Positions 1-9,486 of a stretch of DNA of 64,000 nucleotides are shown in pieces. The DNA is taken from assembly GCA_963854835.1 (NCBI GenBank), contig OY978527.1, positions 22,749,557 through 22,813,556 on the forward strand, read 5' to 3'. Under the pieces are notes generated by a model. That model was not told where the DNA came from. It saw only the letters and a list, made by a program, of their open reading frames with translations, and made no database searches. A program made the translations under genes and the position numbers. Within the stretch, counting starts at the first letter, position 1. The number at the start of each line of letters is the position of its first letter. The DNA is from Megamerina dolium. Its lineage: Eukaryota > Arthropoda > Insecta > Diptera > Megamerinidae.

Positions 1-398
1 AATTTTAAATCAACTGGCAGTCTTAACTCCTTCCCAAAAATTGCCATTGCCGATGTAGTAGCCGTCGCGTTGATTCCTTGTTCTTCCTTTAGGCTCATAT
101 TCGATTGATTGCAATCACGCGCTATATGCCCTCGTTTGTCGCAAATAAAGCACTTACCAGTAAATTTGTTTTCACGTCGACCTATTGCTCCTGCTTCAGG
201 TTGCACTACTGACTTGAATGCCTGACACACTGTTTCTGTGTCTAGTTGGCGTACCCGTGGCATTGGTCGACATATCAAACTGGCGGCTTCAAACGTCAAG
301 GCACTACTGACTGTTTCTGCATATGTATTCCTTGATGACATGACTAGGGCACGCTTTGTCTCCATCACGTATTCCGTCAATGAATGCCACTAGTTTTA
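1..398 (-). pseudogene. Gypsy gag zinc knuckle joined to integrase tail
   Basis: Read on the minus strand, 398 to about 120 encodes the end of Gag. It includes the stretch equivalent to RDGETKRALVMSPRN in Gyp-C and a CX2CX4HX4C knuckle (CFICDKRGHIARDC). About 40 bases later the sequence matches the integrase C-terminal part (ATTPAMAIFGNELRLPADLK in Gyp-C; here a few residues differ). The whole protease, RT and RNase H region is missing. Gag knuckles bind the RNA genome; here the unit is plainly non-functional. Confidence 0.85.
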
Positions 399-482
399 GG
401 AGCACTGCGAGCAAAACCGAGGTAAGTAATTTTAGCTTCTCAATTTTTTAATAAATTTAAAATGCTTCTTTAACAATTTCGT

Positions 483-1084
483 ATGACAAGCAGAAAAAGG
501 AGAGCAGTTTCGACGGAGAATGACGAATTGGTTCTATTGGAGAAATGGGCCGACCGCTCAAATGATTTGCGGCGAGCAAAACGAAATGCGCATGTGTACA
601 GCGATATGTCGCTGCAGGTGGGGAGCGGTAAATTGAGTACAGAAGAGGTTCATATAAAGGTGAAGAACCTGACAAAAAATATAGGTGGGTGTTTGACTAT
701 TATTTAGTCTTAATACGATATTTGTTATATATTCTTTTGATACATTATTTTGTATATATGTACATATTATATCCTTGCGTAGAGGAGAAGAGCAAAGTGG
801 GTCCTTCGGACGGTAGTCCATCAACGTGAAAACACTATGATGCTGTGCACCGTATTGTGGGAGGCACTGCAGTTAATACTTAATACCAGCACCCGCAATG
901 TTGTCGCCGCTGCTACCTCTATCTCCATTGCCACCGCCAGCTGCTGATATAGATCCATCGTCTTCGTCAGTGCCGTTGTCGGTAACTGGAAGAAGAAGAA
1001 AAAGTTCAGCGAGTTGGTGAAGATAATGAAGGAACAAACAGAACTTCTGAAAGTAGTTGTCAATGACAACAAGACATTTCAATA
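483..1084 (+). pseudogene. Harbinger Myb/SANT-like DNA-binding protein, broken
   Basis: An apparent first exon at 483-684 starts MTSRKRRAVSTENDELVLLE and ends at a GT-type donor. It resembles the N-terminal Myb/SANT-like domain that PIF/Harbinger elements encode to bring the transposase to DNA. A second part (about 782-1084) restarts as EEKSKVGPSDGSPST, then has a TGA where a Trp is likely, later shifts frame, and ends in a Lys/Glu-rich segment (FSELVKIMKEQTELLKVVV) before TAA. The family is recognised from context and composition; the exon structure is inferred. Confidence 0.65.
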
Positions 1085-1090
1085 AGCTAT

Positions 1091-1622
1091 AAAAATATTA
1101 TATTTACCTATAATAACAACTTGCAAGTAAAATAACTGAATACCAGCCATTATAGTTGTAGTAGTCGATTGCATTCTCTTTATTTGGCTGAACCTATATG
1201 TGGCAGCTATCAATGGCTCCATAACATTGTGGAAAACCGAGTTGTGCGAAACCGTCAACAATTTTTTTGACTTTTTCGGAATGAGGAGGATAAGAATTAA
1301 TGCAGTCCGCTAAATTATCGCATACTGCGTTACAAAAATCGATTACTATTTTCCCGACAGTACTTCGTCCTACACCGAATAAGCTCTCAACAGTCCGGTA
1401 TTCCGCAGACGACCCTAACGCAAACAATGCAATTGCCACTCTCTAATGGAGTGGAATGCAAAATCTCATGTTGGTGTCTGCCTTGTCGATCCTTCGAACT
1501 TCTTCGTATACTTTTTTGAACCCATCTTTGTTGAGGCGAAAGTTTTCCTTGAATCTTTTGTCATCCATTCTGAACACGTCATATTCCCAAAAAGTGCCAT
1601 TGCGATCCTTCAAGGAATGTTA
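1091..1622 (-). pseudogene. Harbinger (HARBI1-like) DDE transposase, broken
   Basis: On the minus strand the frame reads WEYDVFRMDDKRFKENFRL, then NMRFCIPLH, a TAG stop, then RVAIALFALGSSAEYRTVES and FGVGRSTVGKIV (a helix-turn-helix-like segment). It continues to FPQCYGAIDSCHI, where the Asp in GAID is the first residue expected of the DDE triad. A second stop (TAG) follows CHI, and the frame then resumes as VQPNKENAIDYYNYNGWYS. The rest of the catalytic domain is absent; the sequence runs into what may be an intron donor (GTAAATA). This is the N-terminal half of a PIF/Harbinger transposase. Confidence 0.8.
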
Positions 1623-1959
1623 AGTATTTATAAATTATATTCCTCATACATGAATAATAATAAACTTATAAGTTTCCAGACTTCTCGTGATTTTACATCA
1701 GAATGGGTCACAGCAGCGGTAGTTTGCACCATCATGTTTGCTATTGCAATCATTACTCTAATATTTTTGAGAAATTTCAACAATAGCAATGAAATGTTTT
1801 TTTTAAATAAATTGTTTTTTTATCAGCAGCAAAGCTACTAATCGCAATTCTCGTCTTCTGTCCATTTTTTCTCTCTGAAATTATTAAAATATTTTGTTAT
1901 ACCTGACGCGAACAACACAATAATACAGACAAATCAGCTGTTTACTTAATCCGCAATAT

Positions 1960-2036
1960 TGCCGTCTGTCAGGGTAAAATTTCAATCGGAATTAGTGTGC
2001 GGTTAATCCGGATTAACGCTGCCGTCTGTTAGGGCT
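1960..2036. repeat. Harbinger terminal and subterminal repeat
   Basis: Read on the minus strand this begins CCCTAACAGACGGCAGCG, then a GTTAATCCGGATTAAC palindrome, then a second CCTGACAGACGGCA motif about 45 bases in. The same order of motifs occurs on the plus strand from 55953, which links the two loci to one family. Terminal repeats of this kind are the transposase binding sites. Confidence 0.7.
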
Positions 2037-2038
2037 AT

Positions 2039-2508
2039 TATATTCAATTCCATATTTGCTCTGGAGTGTCTCCACACGATCTTTCTCTGGAACCATTTAC
2101 AATACTTCGGAAGCATTGTCTTTTAATGCGGCTATTAAAGCAGCGGTCTTGTCGCTATCATCCGTCAGCCTCAAATGTTGGTGGCTTTAGTTTGATTGTG
2201 CTTGTATCTCTAATCACTGATGTGTCTGGTCCATTTATTTTTAGTTAATTGAGTTCGTGCTGTAATTTCTCGAACTTATCTTCCAAGTCATTTACATGTT
2301 CCTTCAGATCCGTGAATTTTCATTAATGGTTCCGGAAATTTCCTGAAATCTAATCTCAGTTCCTTTTTGTAGATTTTCGATGACGTGTTCTCGTCGAGTC
2401 GAACCTTCTGGAATTTCCATACGCAATTAAGCCGAATGTTGACGATAGATTCGTCTCTGACAACTTTTTTTTCAGTTGGTCCACTTTTAGTTCGTCAATT
2501 TTCACCAT
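2039..2508 (-). pseudogene. Gypsy gag N-terminus, broken
   Basis: The ATG at 2508 (minus) begins MVKIDELKVDQLKKKL and lies 10 bases past the primer-binding site. The frame is lost within about 30 codons, but recognisable gag-like coding continues to 2041. There the sequence (reading AATATGGAATTGAATATA) aligns with Gyp-A gag (KYENEYR) and is cut by the Harbinger terminus. Confidence 0.65.
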
Positions 2509-2517
2509 CTTTACAGA

Positions 2518-2535
2518 ATCCCACTTCTGACACCA
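2518..2535 (-). promoter_or_regulatory. Primer-binding site, tRNA-Leu type
   Basis: Minus-strand TGGTGTCAGAAGTGGGAT lies 2 bases inside the LTR. It is identical to the site after the LTR at 53156. It looks complementary to the 3' end of an insect tRNA-Leu; that tRNA assignment is from memory. Confidence 0.7.
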
Positions 2536-2537
2536 AT

Positions 2538-2944
2538 TGTTATGTTTTTATTTTGTGATCGTGTAATTCTATTTGAATCAACCTTGTTCGATCACTGGAT
2601 TCTGTTAATAATAAATGCAACAAATATTTTGTACAATTACTCTGTTCACAATCAACTATTGACAATAACTCTTTTAATGTACTTGCAATTTTTGCCTCTG
2701 TATCGATGTTTACGAAATCACATTCGGGATTTGATTGATTTGCGTTTCTCAATACTGGTTCTATTTATACTCTGTTGGTAACACTCCAGAATCTTCCTTT
2801 ATCGTAGTCGAGATACATCTCTTTCTTTCTCGTTGGCGTGTTCTAGTTATCGGCTATTTCTTTTTGTTGACATTCGTTTCGATGGTGCCAATATTCGTGT
2901 CATTCACACTAGTGATGAGTAACCAACCATCGATACTCGTTATA
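2538..2944 (-). repeat. Gypsy LTR (Gyp-L)
   Basis: This is the reverse complement of a diverged copy of the LTRs at 52719-53156 and 60897-61334. It shares the GAGTATCGATGGTTGG-type start, the region with the TATAAATAGA promoter motif, and the CATAACA end (CGTAACA elsewhere). It is about 30 bases shorter than the 438-bp LTRs because of small deletions. Confidence 0.85.
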
Positions 2945-3120
2945 ATAGCAGCAAACAAGTCTCTGGTAAATATTTGCTCAGACTGACCGTACCTTAAGTT
3001 ATAGCAGTTTAAGTTTTTTTAATTTTCGCAACTTTGTATAATAGCTCCATTGGATTTACGCAGCAAGTAGAACAATAAAATACCGCACATGATTTTTTTT
3101 TTCCATAGTCATGTTGACTT

Positions 3121-4675
3121 TCGAATTCCTCCACATAGCACTGCAACTAGTGGCTTCACTCCCCTCAAAATATCATCCAAAGAAATCAACGAGATTATTA
3201 AGTACCAGCTTAATCCAAAGAAAGCTCCTGGTTTCGATGGCATCACACCAAAAATGCTAATTGAAATTCCAACGGCAGCTGTATTATTTTTAGTGGTTTT
3301 GTTTAATGCAATGCTAAAACTGGGCTAATTTCCTAACCAATGGAAAAAATCACAAGTAACAATGATCCTAAAGTCAGGAAAAGAGAAAACATTGCCGTCA
3401 TCCTACAGACCCATAAGCTTGCTACCATGTCTCTCAAAATTATTAGAAAAACTGGTATTAGCCAAACTCAGACCTCATCTTGAAGAACGTGACATAATTC
3501 CTCAGCACTAATTTGGATTTCGCGAAAAACATGGGACGATCGAGCAGGTCAACAGAATTACCAATGAGATACGGAAAGCATTTGAATACAAAGAGTATTG
3601 TTCAGCTATATTCCTCGATGTTGCTCAGGCATTTGATAGAGTGTGGCATGAAGGGCTAAAGTATAAAATAAGAAAACTTCTACCAGAAAGCTCCCACCAA
3701 ATACTGGAATCATACCTAGATAACCGTCGTTTTGTTGTAAAATATTAAGACTTTTCCACAGAAGAATTCAATATCAAAGCCGCAGTTCCACAGGGTAGCG
3801 TTCTTGGCCCCATTCTATATGTATTATATACTTCCGATCTACCAACAGATGCACTGTTGTTGACATCTACATTTGCTGACGATACTGTTATTCTAAGCCG
3901 AAATCGAAACCCAATTAAGGCATCCACAGATTTAGGAGAGCATTTAGTACTTGTTGAAAAATGGTTATCTAACTGGCACATAAAAGTTAATGAGTCCAAA
4001 TGTAAACATGTAACTTAACAAAAGTACATGCCCGACAGTTACACTAAATAATCTCGTCATAACTCATACAAATGAAGTCACCTACCTAGGGATACACTTA
4101 GATAGACGGCTTACATGGCGCAAACACATCGAAGCAAAAAGAACTCAGATGAAATTAAAAGCTTCTTGTCTGCACTGGCTCATCAATTTCAGATCACCAT
4201 TAAACTTGAAATACAAGGTCCTACTGTACAACAGCATAATAAAGCCAATTTGGATTTACGGAATTCAATTATGGGGGAACACTAGTAATAGCAATATTGA
4301 AATCATACAGAGATCTCAGTATAAAATGTTAAGGATGATAACTGGTGCACCATGGTATATAAGAAATGAATGTATACACAATGACTTAAATATTCCAATG
4401 GTAGAAATTGAAGTTAAAAATACTAGACAAAAATATTCTAGAAGATTACAAAGACATCCAAACACACTAGCAAGAACCTTGCTCAATACCTGCTATACTT
4501 CGCGCCTTCGAAGAAAGGACCTGCCATCCTTCCAAGAAAAAGAAGAGCATCGTACAAAAAACATTGCTCTAGATAATAAGGAGCTACTGTTGCTGAATTA
4601 GATTAAGATTTTAAAACTTATTGTTAGATTCTTTAGGAATAGATTCAATAAATAAAGAAAAAATATAAAAAAAAA
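3121..4675 (+). mobile_element. Jockey-type LINE, 5' truncated (Joc-1)
   Basis: A dead, 5'-truncated Jockey-clade retrotransposon with exact boundaries. ATGTTGACTT is duplicated at 3111-3120 and 4676-4685, and the element ends in AATAAA plus an A-rich tail. It encodes the RT half of ORF2: APGFDGITPKM, SYRPISLLPCLSK, motif A IFLDVAQAFDRVWH, VPQGSVLGPILY and motif C FADDTVIL. The C-terminal end (4149-4601) runs to KPIWIYGIQLWG and beyond. Catalytic aspartates are present, but at least three stops and several frameshifts break the frame. The endonuclease and ORF1 were never copied. Confidence 0.92.
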
Positions 4676-4685
4676 ATGTTGACTT

Positions 4686-5237
4686 ACAAGACCTTGAGAT
4701 GACATTAACAGCGCGCGCCTCAAAAGTGAAAGGTCAAACGGTGTACATGATTAGATCGACCCTAATTATCTCAAATCAAAAATCCAAGAAGACTTTTGAT
4801 ACATTAGTGAGGTCCCGATCGTTCACTTTTTCAAAATTTTGATTTTTCACAAAATGGCGGGTATTTTTTCGCAAAATTTATTTTCGTACTATGTTTTTTG
4901 TATTATGTAAAACTGTCAAAATGCAGTAAATCGAAATTTCTTAAAAATGAACGATCGGGACCTTGCTAAGTGTTTTCTGAAAAAAAAAATTAATTTGATA
5001 CGTTGATTTGTTCTCTCGTAATCGTGTACACCAGTTTGAAAAATTAAAATTTCGGAAAACCGCGTTCAAAGTTTCAGAACAGTACAACACGTGAATCATG
5101 AGACTTACGATTAATTTGGATTAATCTCCAATACTCTCGAAATAGAGACGAATCCTTTTACAGGCTGATTTATAAGACCCTTTAGATCAGAAAAATGAAA
5201 AAAAAAATTGATTTTTTGAAAGTTACAAGGTCCCCCT
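4686..5237. other. Non-coding spacer with inverted repeat
   Basis: No coding potential is recognisable. The stretch is AT-rich and contains the inverted repeat described at 4810-4963. It ends where a minus-strand LOA-like LINE begins. It could be an unrecognised foldback or MITE-type repeat. Confidence 0.5.
4810..4963. repeat. Perfect 16-bp inverted repeat, 122-bp spacer
   Basis: AGGTCCCGATCGTTCA at 4810-4825 is the exact reverse complement of TGAACGATCGGGACCT at 4948-4963. Pairing continues imperfectly inward through A/T runs. This could be the end structure of a small non-autonomous element, but no flanking duplication is obvious. Confidence 0.7.
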
Positions 5238-5719
5238 TAATAGCTGCCTGACTGTCAGGCAGTACTGCTATTCTGCTGTTCCGGTAAATCCGTTCGAGAT
5301 TAAATTACGCACATCTATCTATCGTGTACACTTCCGCTTGAAAGATAGAGGTTTCCTGATATACTCTGAACCTAATGGTTCAGAGTATCTCTTTCCTGGT
5401 CCGAATACATCCGCCCCGGCTCCATCATCGGTGAGGGAGCCGTCGGTGTATCGTGTCATCATTTACTGGTTTACCTTGTATTAATCTGATATACCTTTCC
5501 AATCTTTTTTATTACTAAGCTCACTTTTATAATGTTTCTTGAAGCCGAACGTTGGGAATATGGAGTCCCTTGGCATCGAGATTGCAGAAAGTTGCGAGAA
5601 GTTCTGTCTTCTTTCGGTTGAGATAACTACTTGTGCTGATGTTGTTTCCAGCTACCCTCAAAATCGACCTCCTCTCTTGGGACTGGATGTAAATATGAAG
5701 AGGAGTAGGATCCAAGAGT
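5238..5719 (-). pseudogene. LOA-like ORF2 fragment, thumb to RNase H
   Basis: Read on the minus strand, this encodes PLHIYIQSQERRSILRVAGN and SYLNRKKTELLA. It then passes through a shifted frame into the start of RNase H (the TDGS-like region near 5440) and the Ile-Phe-Gln-Ala-Glu-Val segment near 5340. The sequence stops near 5238 at the equivalent of SDSQAAIK. It is homologous to 41000-41480 of Loa-N. Frameshifts and the 3' truncation make it inactive. Confidence 0.85.
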
Positions 5720-5739
5720 CGGATACTCCCCTGGCTCAG

Positions 5740-6221
5740 TATCGTGGCAAAATGACCGAATTCTGGGGCAGATTGAGTCCCAGAACTCGGACATTTATGT
5801 TAGCGAATGGAGGGTGCTAAACAGGCTTCACAAAGGTGACCTTGTCGAGCTAGCGATGGCCCTGGACCCACAGTCTTCGGAAGTGGCAAAAAAGCTGGGC
5901 AACAAAGTTTTTTATGGCTTTGGCAGTACCCGGCTAAGACCCAGACTTAAGGGTAACAGTACAAAAGTCAAGACTGCTGCTGAAGAACAACCTTCGACCT
6001 CGGCGGCGACTCGTGCGCAAGCAAATAGCCGAAAACTAAAAACGGTTTCTAGCACCGTAAAGCCAGCACCTATAGCAGAGAAAGGCCCCAGTGCCCGGCG
6101 TCCAAAACCATCTCTGCTCTCTCGTCGGCTCAGGAAATGGGAACGCAAGTATCCGGAGGCCAGGGAAACCTTGCGAAGCACGAAAGGTGGTAAGGTCCGA
6201 AGGGGGCAGTCTGGGAAATAA
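5740..6221 (+). pseudogene. LOA-like ORF1 fragment
   Basis: After an early frameshift the frame 5814-6221 reads NRLHKGDLVELAMALDPQ, then a basic Ser/Thr-rich linker, and stops at 6219. The DUF4780-like RNA-binding part seen in Loa-N is missing, and within about 30 bases the sequence enters the ORF2 endonuclease. ORF1 proteins coat LINE RNA. The identification rests mainly on position in the element. Confidence 0.55.
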
Positions 6222-6239
6222 TGTCCCAGGGTCCACCCC

Positions 6240-9200
6240 GAATGCATACTGGCAGTTAGTGGCAGCTCAAATGTCTCCAAATAAATCTCCACCGGGCAAT
6301 AGCACCTTCATACAGACTCATTGCCATGGTGGAACAAAATTGTCTGGACTTTGTGGCCATCCAAGAACCATGGGCCGAAAAAGGACAAATAAATGGTCTG
6401 CAGACAAAAACATGTAAGTTAATCTACAACGTAAATGCTGACCGACCCAGGGCAGCGTTACTCACCAACAAAAATATTAAATTTGTTCCAATTCTAGAAC
6501 TCCTAAAATGTGATTTGGTGGCGGTACAGGCAGAAGTGCCCAGTGCCAGAGGACGAAGAATTATAATACTGGCCTCCATGTACCTTCCTGTTGACGATTA
6601 GGGGGAGGCGGTATTCCAGGAGCTCCAGCAGCTCATGGGTTACTGCCTTACTCGGAATCTTCAATGGGTGATGTGATGCGATGCAAATACACATCATAAG
6701 GCATGGGAAGCACGGATACAAACACTCGAGGTGAGTCAATTTTTTATTTCATTACTACTAATAACATTGTGGTGTTAAATAGGGGAAATGAACCAACTTT
6801 TGTAAATACAATCAGGGGGGAGGTGTTAGATCTCACTCTAACCAGTGCATTTATATCTAATAACATTTCTAACTGGAGGGTGTTAGATGAAGTCTACTTG
6901 TCGAATCATCGTTATATACGCTTTGACCTAAAAGGGGAAGTTGAAGACATTTTCGAAATTAGAAATGCTAGGAAGACCAATTGGTCGCTGTATAACTTCT
7001 ACTTAGAGCAAAATTTAGGGTGCCTAAGTGAAAGAATTAACAATTCTCAAGAACTGGACCTCGAGGTCAGGAAACTTGAAAAAACAATAACTGAAGCTTT
7101 CGAAAAGAGCTGCGACTTGGTGTTGAAGAAATATGCTAGGAACGTCCCGTGGTGGAGCGAGAAACTTAACAAGATACGCAAGAAAGCACGTCAACTTTTC
7201 AATAGAGCCAAGTCCAGTGGGGACTGGGTATCCTATAAATGTGCCTTAACGGCTTACAATAACAAACTGAGAGAATCTAAGAGAGATTCATGGAAAATGT
7301 TCTGCGAGGAGGTTCTGGAGCTACCAGACTCCAGAAATCGCTCAAAAAAGATTACTCAGTTGTCCTTTCTACACTTAAAAAGGCAGACGCAAATTATACG
7401 GGAAGTCTGAAAGAAACGGGACAGTTACTGCTGGACACTCACTTTCTAGGCTGTGCCACCTGTGATGAGGACAGTGAAAGCATCGAGGATATCAGTTTCT
7501 TGATGGCTACACGCAGGTCACTATCACTGGCTCGTAAAACTTTTACCGTCAATAAAACTAAATGGGCAATCTCCACATTTAATCCATTTAAATCTTTAAA
7601 TATTAGCACCAATTCTAACAAAAATTTTCTGGATAAGCCTGGAATTAGGTGCAGTGCCTAAATCATGGACAAAAGCTAGGGTCGCTTTCATCCCGAAGGC
7701 AGATCACACGCCCAAATCCTTTCGGCCCATATGCCTAACATCCTTCCTGCTAAAAGCAATGGAAAAAATTATAGATCAGTACATCAGAGAAGTTTATCTT
7801 AAAGATACACCACTCTATGCTAAACAATATGCTTACCAGTCAGGCAAATCGACTGAGACTGCAACACATTGCCTAACGAGTAAAATCGAACAGGCATTGG
7901 AGGGTAAAGAAATAGCTCTTTGTACATCGGTTGACATTACAGGAGCTTTTGATAATGCTACTTTCAGGTCTATTGAGGAAGGTATGGTCAGGAAGCAAAT
8001 TCATAGACTGATCATAACATGGGTTCTTAATATGCTGAAAAACAGGACATAATTTACGAAATGGGGACAGAAAAATGAATTGTCAAGTCAACCAGGGGTT
8101 GTCCTCAAGGAGGCGTTTTATCGCCGCTCCTATGGTTATTGGTCATTGACGAGCTTTTACAAACACTCGATGATCTCTGATACGAATTTCTGGGCTTTGC
8201 AGATGACTTAATAATTATGGTTAGAGGCAAATTTGACTCTACCATAACTGAGCGCATGCAACTAGCTCTTGACATCACACAAGAATGGTGTCAAGAGAAG
8301 GAACTTTCTATAAACACTAGCAAAATGACACTCTCTGAGTAGATGAAATATTTGGGAGTAATTCTGGATAAAACTCTTACATGGAACAACCATTAATCAT
8401 ACATCGCGAACAAAGCCCTGAGGGCTACTTTCGCTTGCTAAGGGCTGTATGGTAAAACATGGGGACTACGACCTAAAATGATGACGTGGTCTTACAAAAC
8501 TTTAATAGTACCAATGATCACCTATGCCTCTCTGGCATGGTGGCCCAAGGTAAATCAAACTGGGACTCAGATGATCCTTAACAGGATTCATCGAATAGCC
8601 TGTTTGAGCGTAACAGGAACGATGAGAACTAGCCCCACAGCAGCTTTAGGAATAATCACAGGTCTCAATCCTCTACACCTTCTGGTTAAGAAAGCAGAAG
8701 CTAGTGCAGCCACAAGGCTTCTGAACTCTATTCATCTGAATGAAGGTAACCTAAAAGGGCACATTAAGATTCTAGACGTAGTCTGGAATTCAACGGGCCT
8801 CACGGTCTTAGACAGGATGGATAAATAATGTATATTCTTCAAACTCTTCGAAGTCATCATTTTCAGCGTGGAGAAACAACGAAATAATTCAAAAACAGGG
8901 CTCACTGCTATGGTACACTGAAGGGTCCAATTAGGAAGATGGCAGTGCTGGAGCGGGAATTGTAGGACCCAATTTCCGGAAGGCAATTGCAATGGAAAAA
9001 TAGCTTCCATTTAGCTTGCTTTAGAGCTATCTGTCAGAGAATGTCTACGTAGGGGCACTCGAGAAACCAACATATGCATTCTTTCAGACAGTCAGGCAGC
9101 TCTAAAATCACTAATGAATTTCTCGTTCCAATCTAAGTTGATCTGGGAATGCTTCGAACTTCTCAATACCTTAGCAAAGAGGAACTCTGTGGCTCTAATA

Positions 9201-9334
9201 TGGGTACCGGAACACAAGGGGCATGCAGGCAATGAAATGGCAGATTCACTGGCCAAAAAGGGCGCAGACACTCCTTTCATAGGCTCAGAACCCTTCTGCG
9301 GGGTTAACAGTAGCTACATGAATAACTTAATATG
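6240..9334 (+). pseudogene. LOA-like ORF2: endonuclease, RT and RNase H, broken
   Basis: The endonuclease region runs from about 6290 (CLDFVAIQEPWAEKGQ; then PTFVNTIRGEVLDLTL). A linker follows to 7410 with NVPWWSEKLNKIRKKAR. RT follows at about 7560-8600, with KSFRPICLTSFLLKAMEK, motif A SVDITGAFDNA (Asp intact), a shifted GCPQGGVLSPLLW and motif C FADDLIIM. RNase H follows, ending WVPEHKGHAGNEMADSLAKK at about 9200-9260. There are at least eight frame breaks, and the segment between the endonuclease linker and RT is shortened near 7590. The reading is cut at 9334 by Joc-2 and resumes in frame at 13692. Confidence 0.88.
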
Positions 9335-9486
9335 TTTTTTTTTTTTTTTTAACAAGCTTTTTTATTGGATCTTTCTAAAATTACTTAGAAACTAACACTA
9401 TGTAATCAAATCTTACAAACTAAATAAAATTATGTGATATTCCCAACGTTCCATCACAATTTGTTGAGTCACGAGGTATACCAATT

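Larger units (their letters stand above)
399..2038. mobile_element. PIF/Harbinger DNA transposon, degenerate (Harb-1)
   Basis: This has the two-gene layout of PIF/Harbinger elements: a DNA-binding Myb/SANT-like protein on the plus strand (from 483) and a DDE transposase on the minus strand (about 1622-1091), converging near 1085. The right end (about 1960-2036) carries GC-rich terminal and subterminal repeats with the core CAGACGGCA, the same as the termini at 55953. I cannot find the matching left terminus near 399, so the left end looks deleted. It sits inside the gag of Gyp-L. Both reading frames carry stops or shifts, so it cannot be autonomous. Confidence 0.8.
1..2944 (-). mobile_element. 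Gypsy LTR retrotransposon remnant (Gyp-L), interrupted by Harbinger
   Basis: A decayed minus-strand copy of the same Gypsy family that is better preserved at 49.5-61.3 kb. On the minus strand the order is LTR (2944-2538), primer-binding site, gag N-terminus (2508 to about 2039), a Harbinger-type insertion (about 2038-399), gag C-terminus with zinc knuckle (398 to about 110), then a jump into the integrase C-terminal region (about 75-1). Everything between gag and late integrase is deleted. The copy runs off the left edge, so a second LTR may lie outside. The match to the other copies is visible by eye; no alignment was run. Confidence 0.85.
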
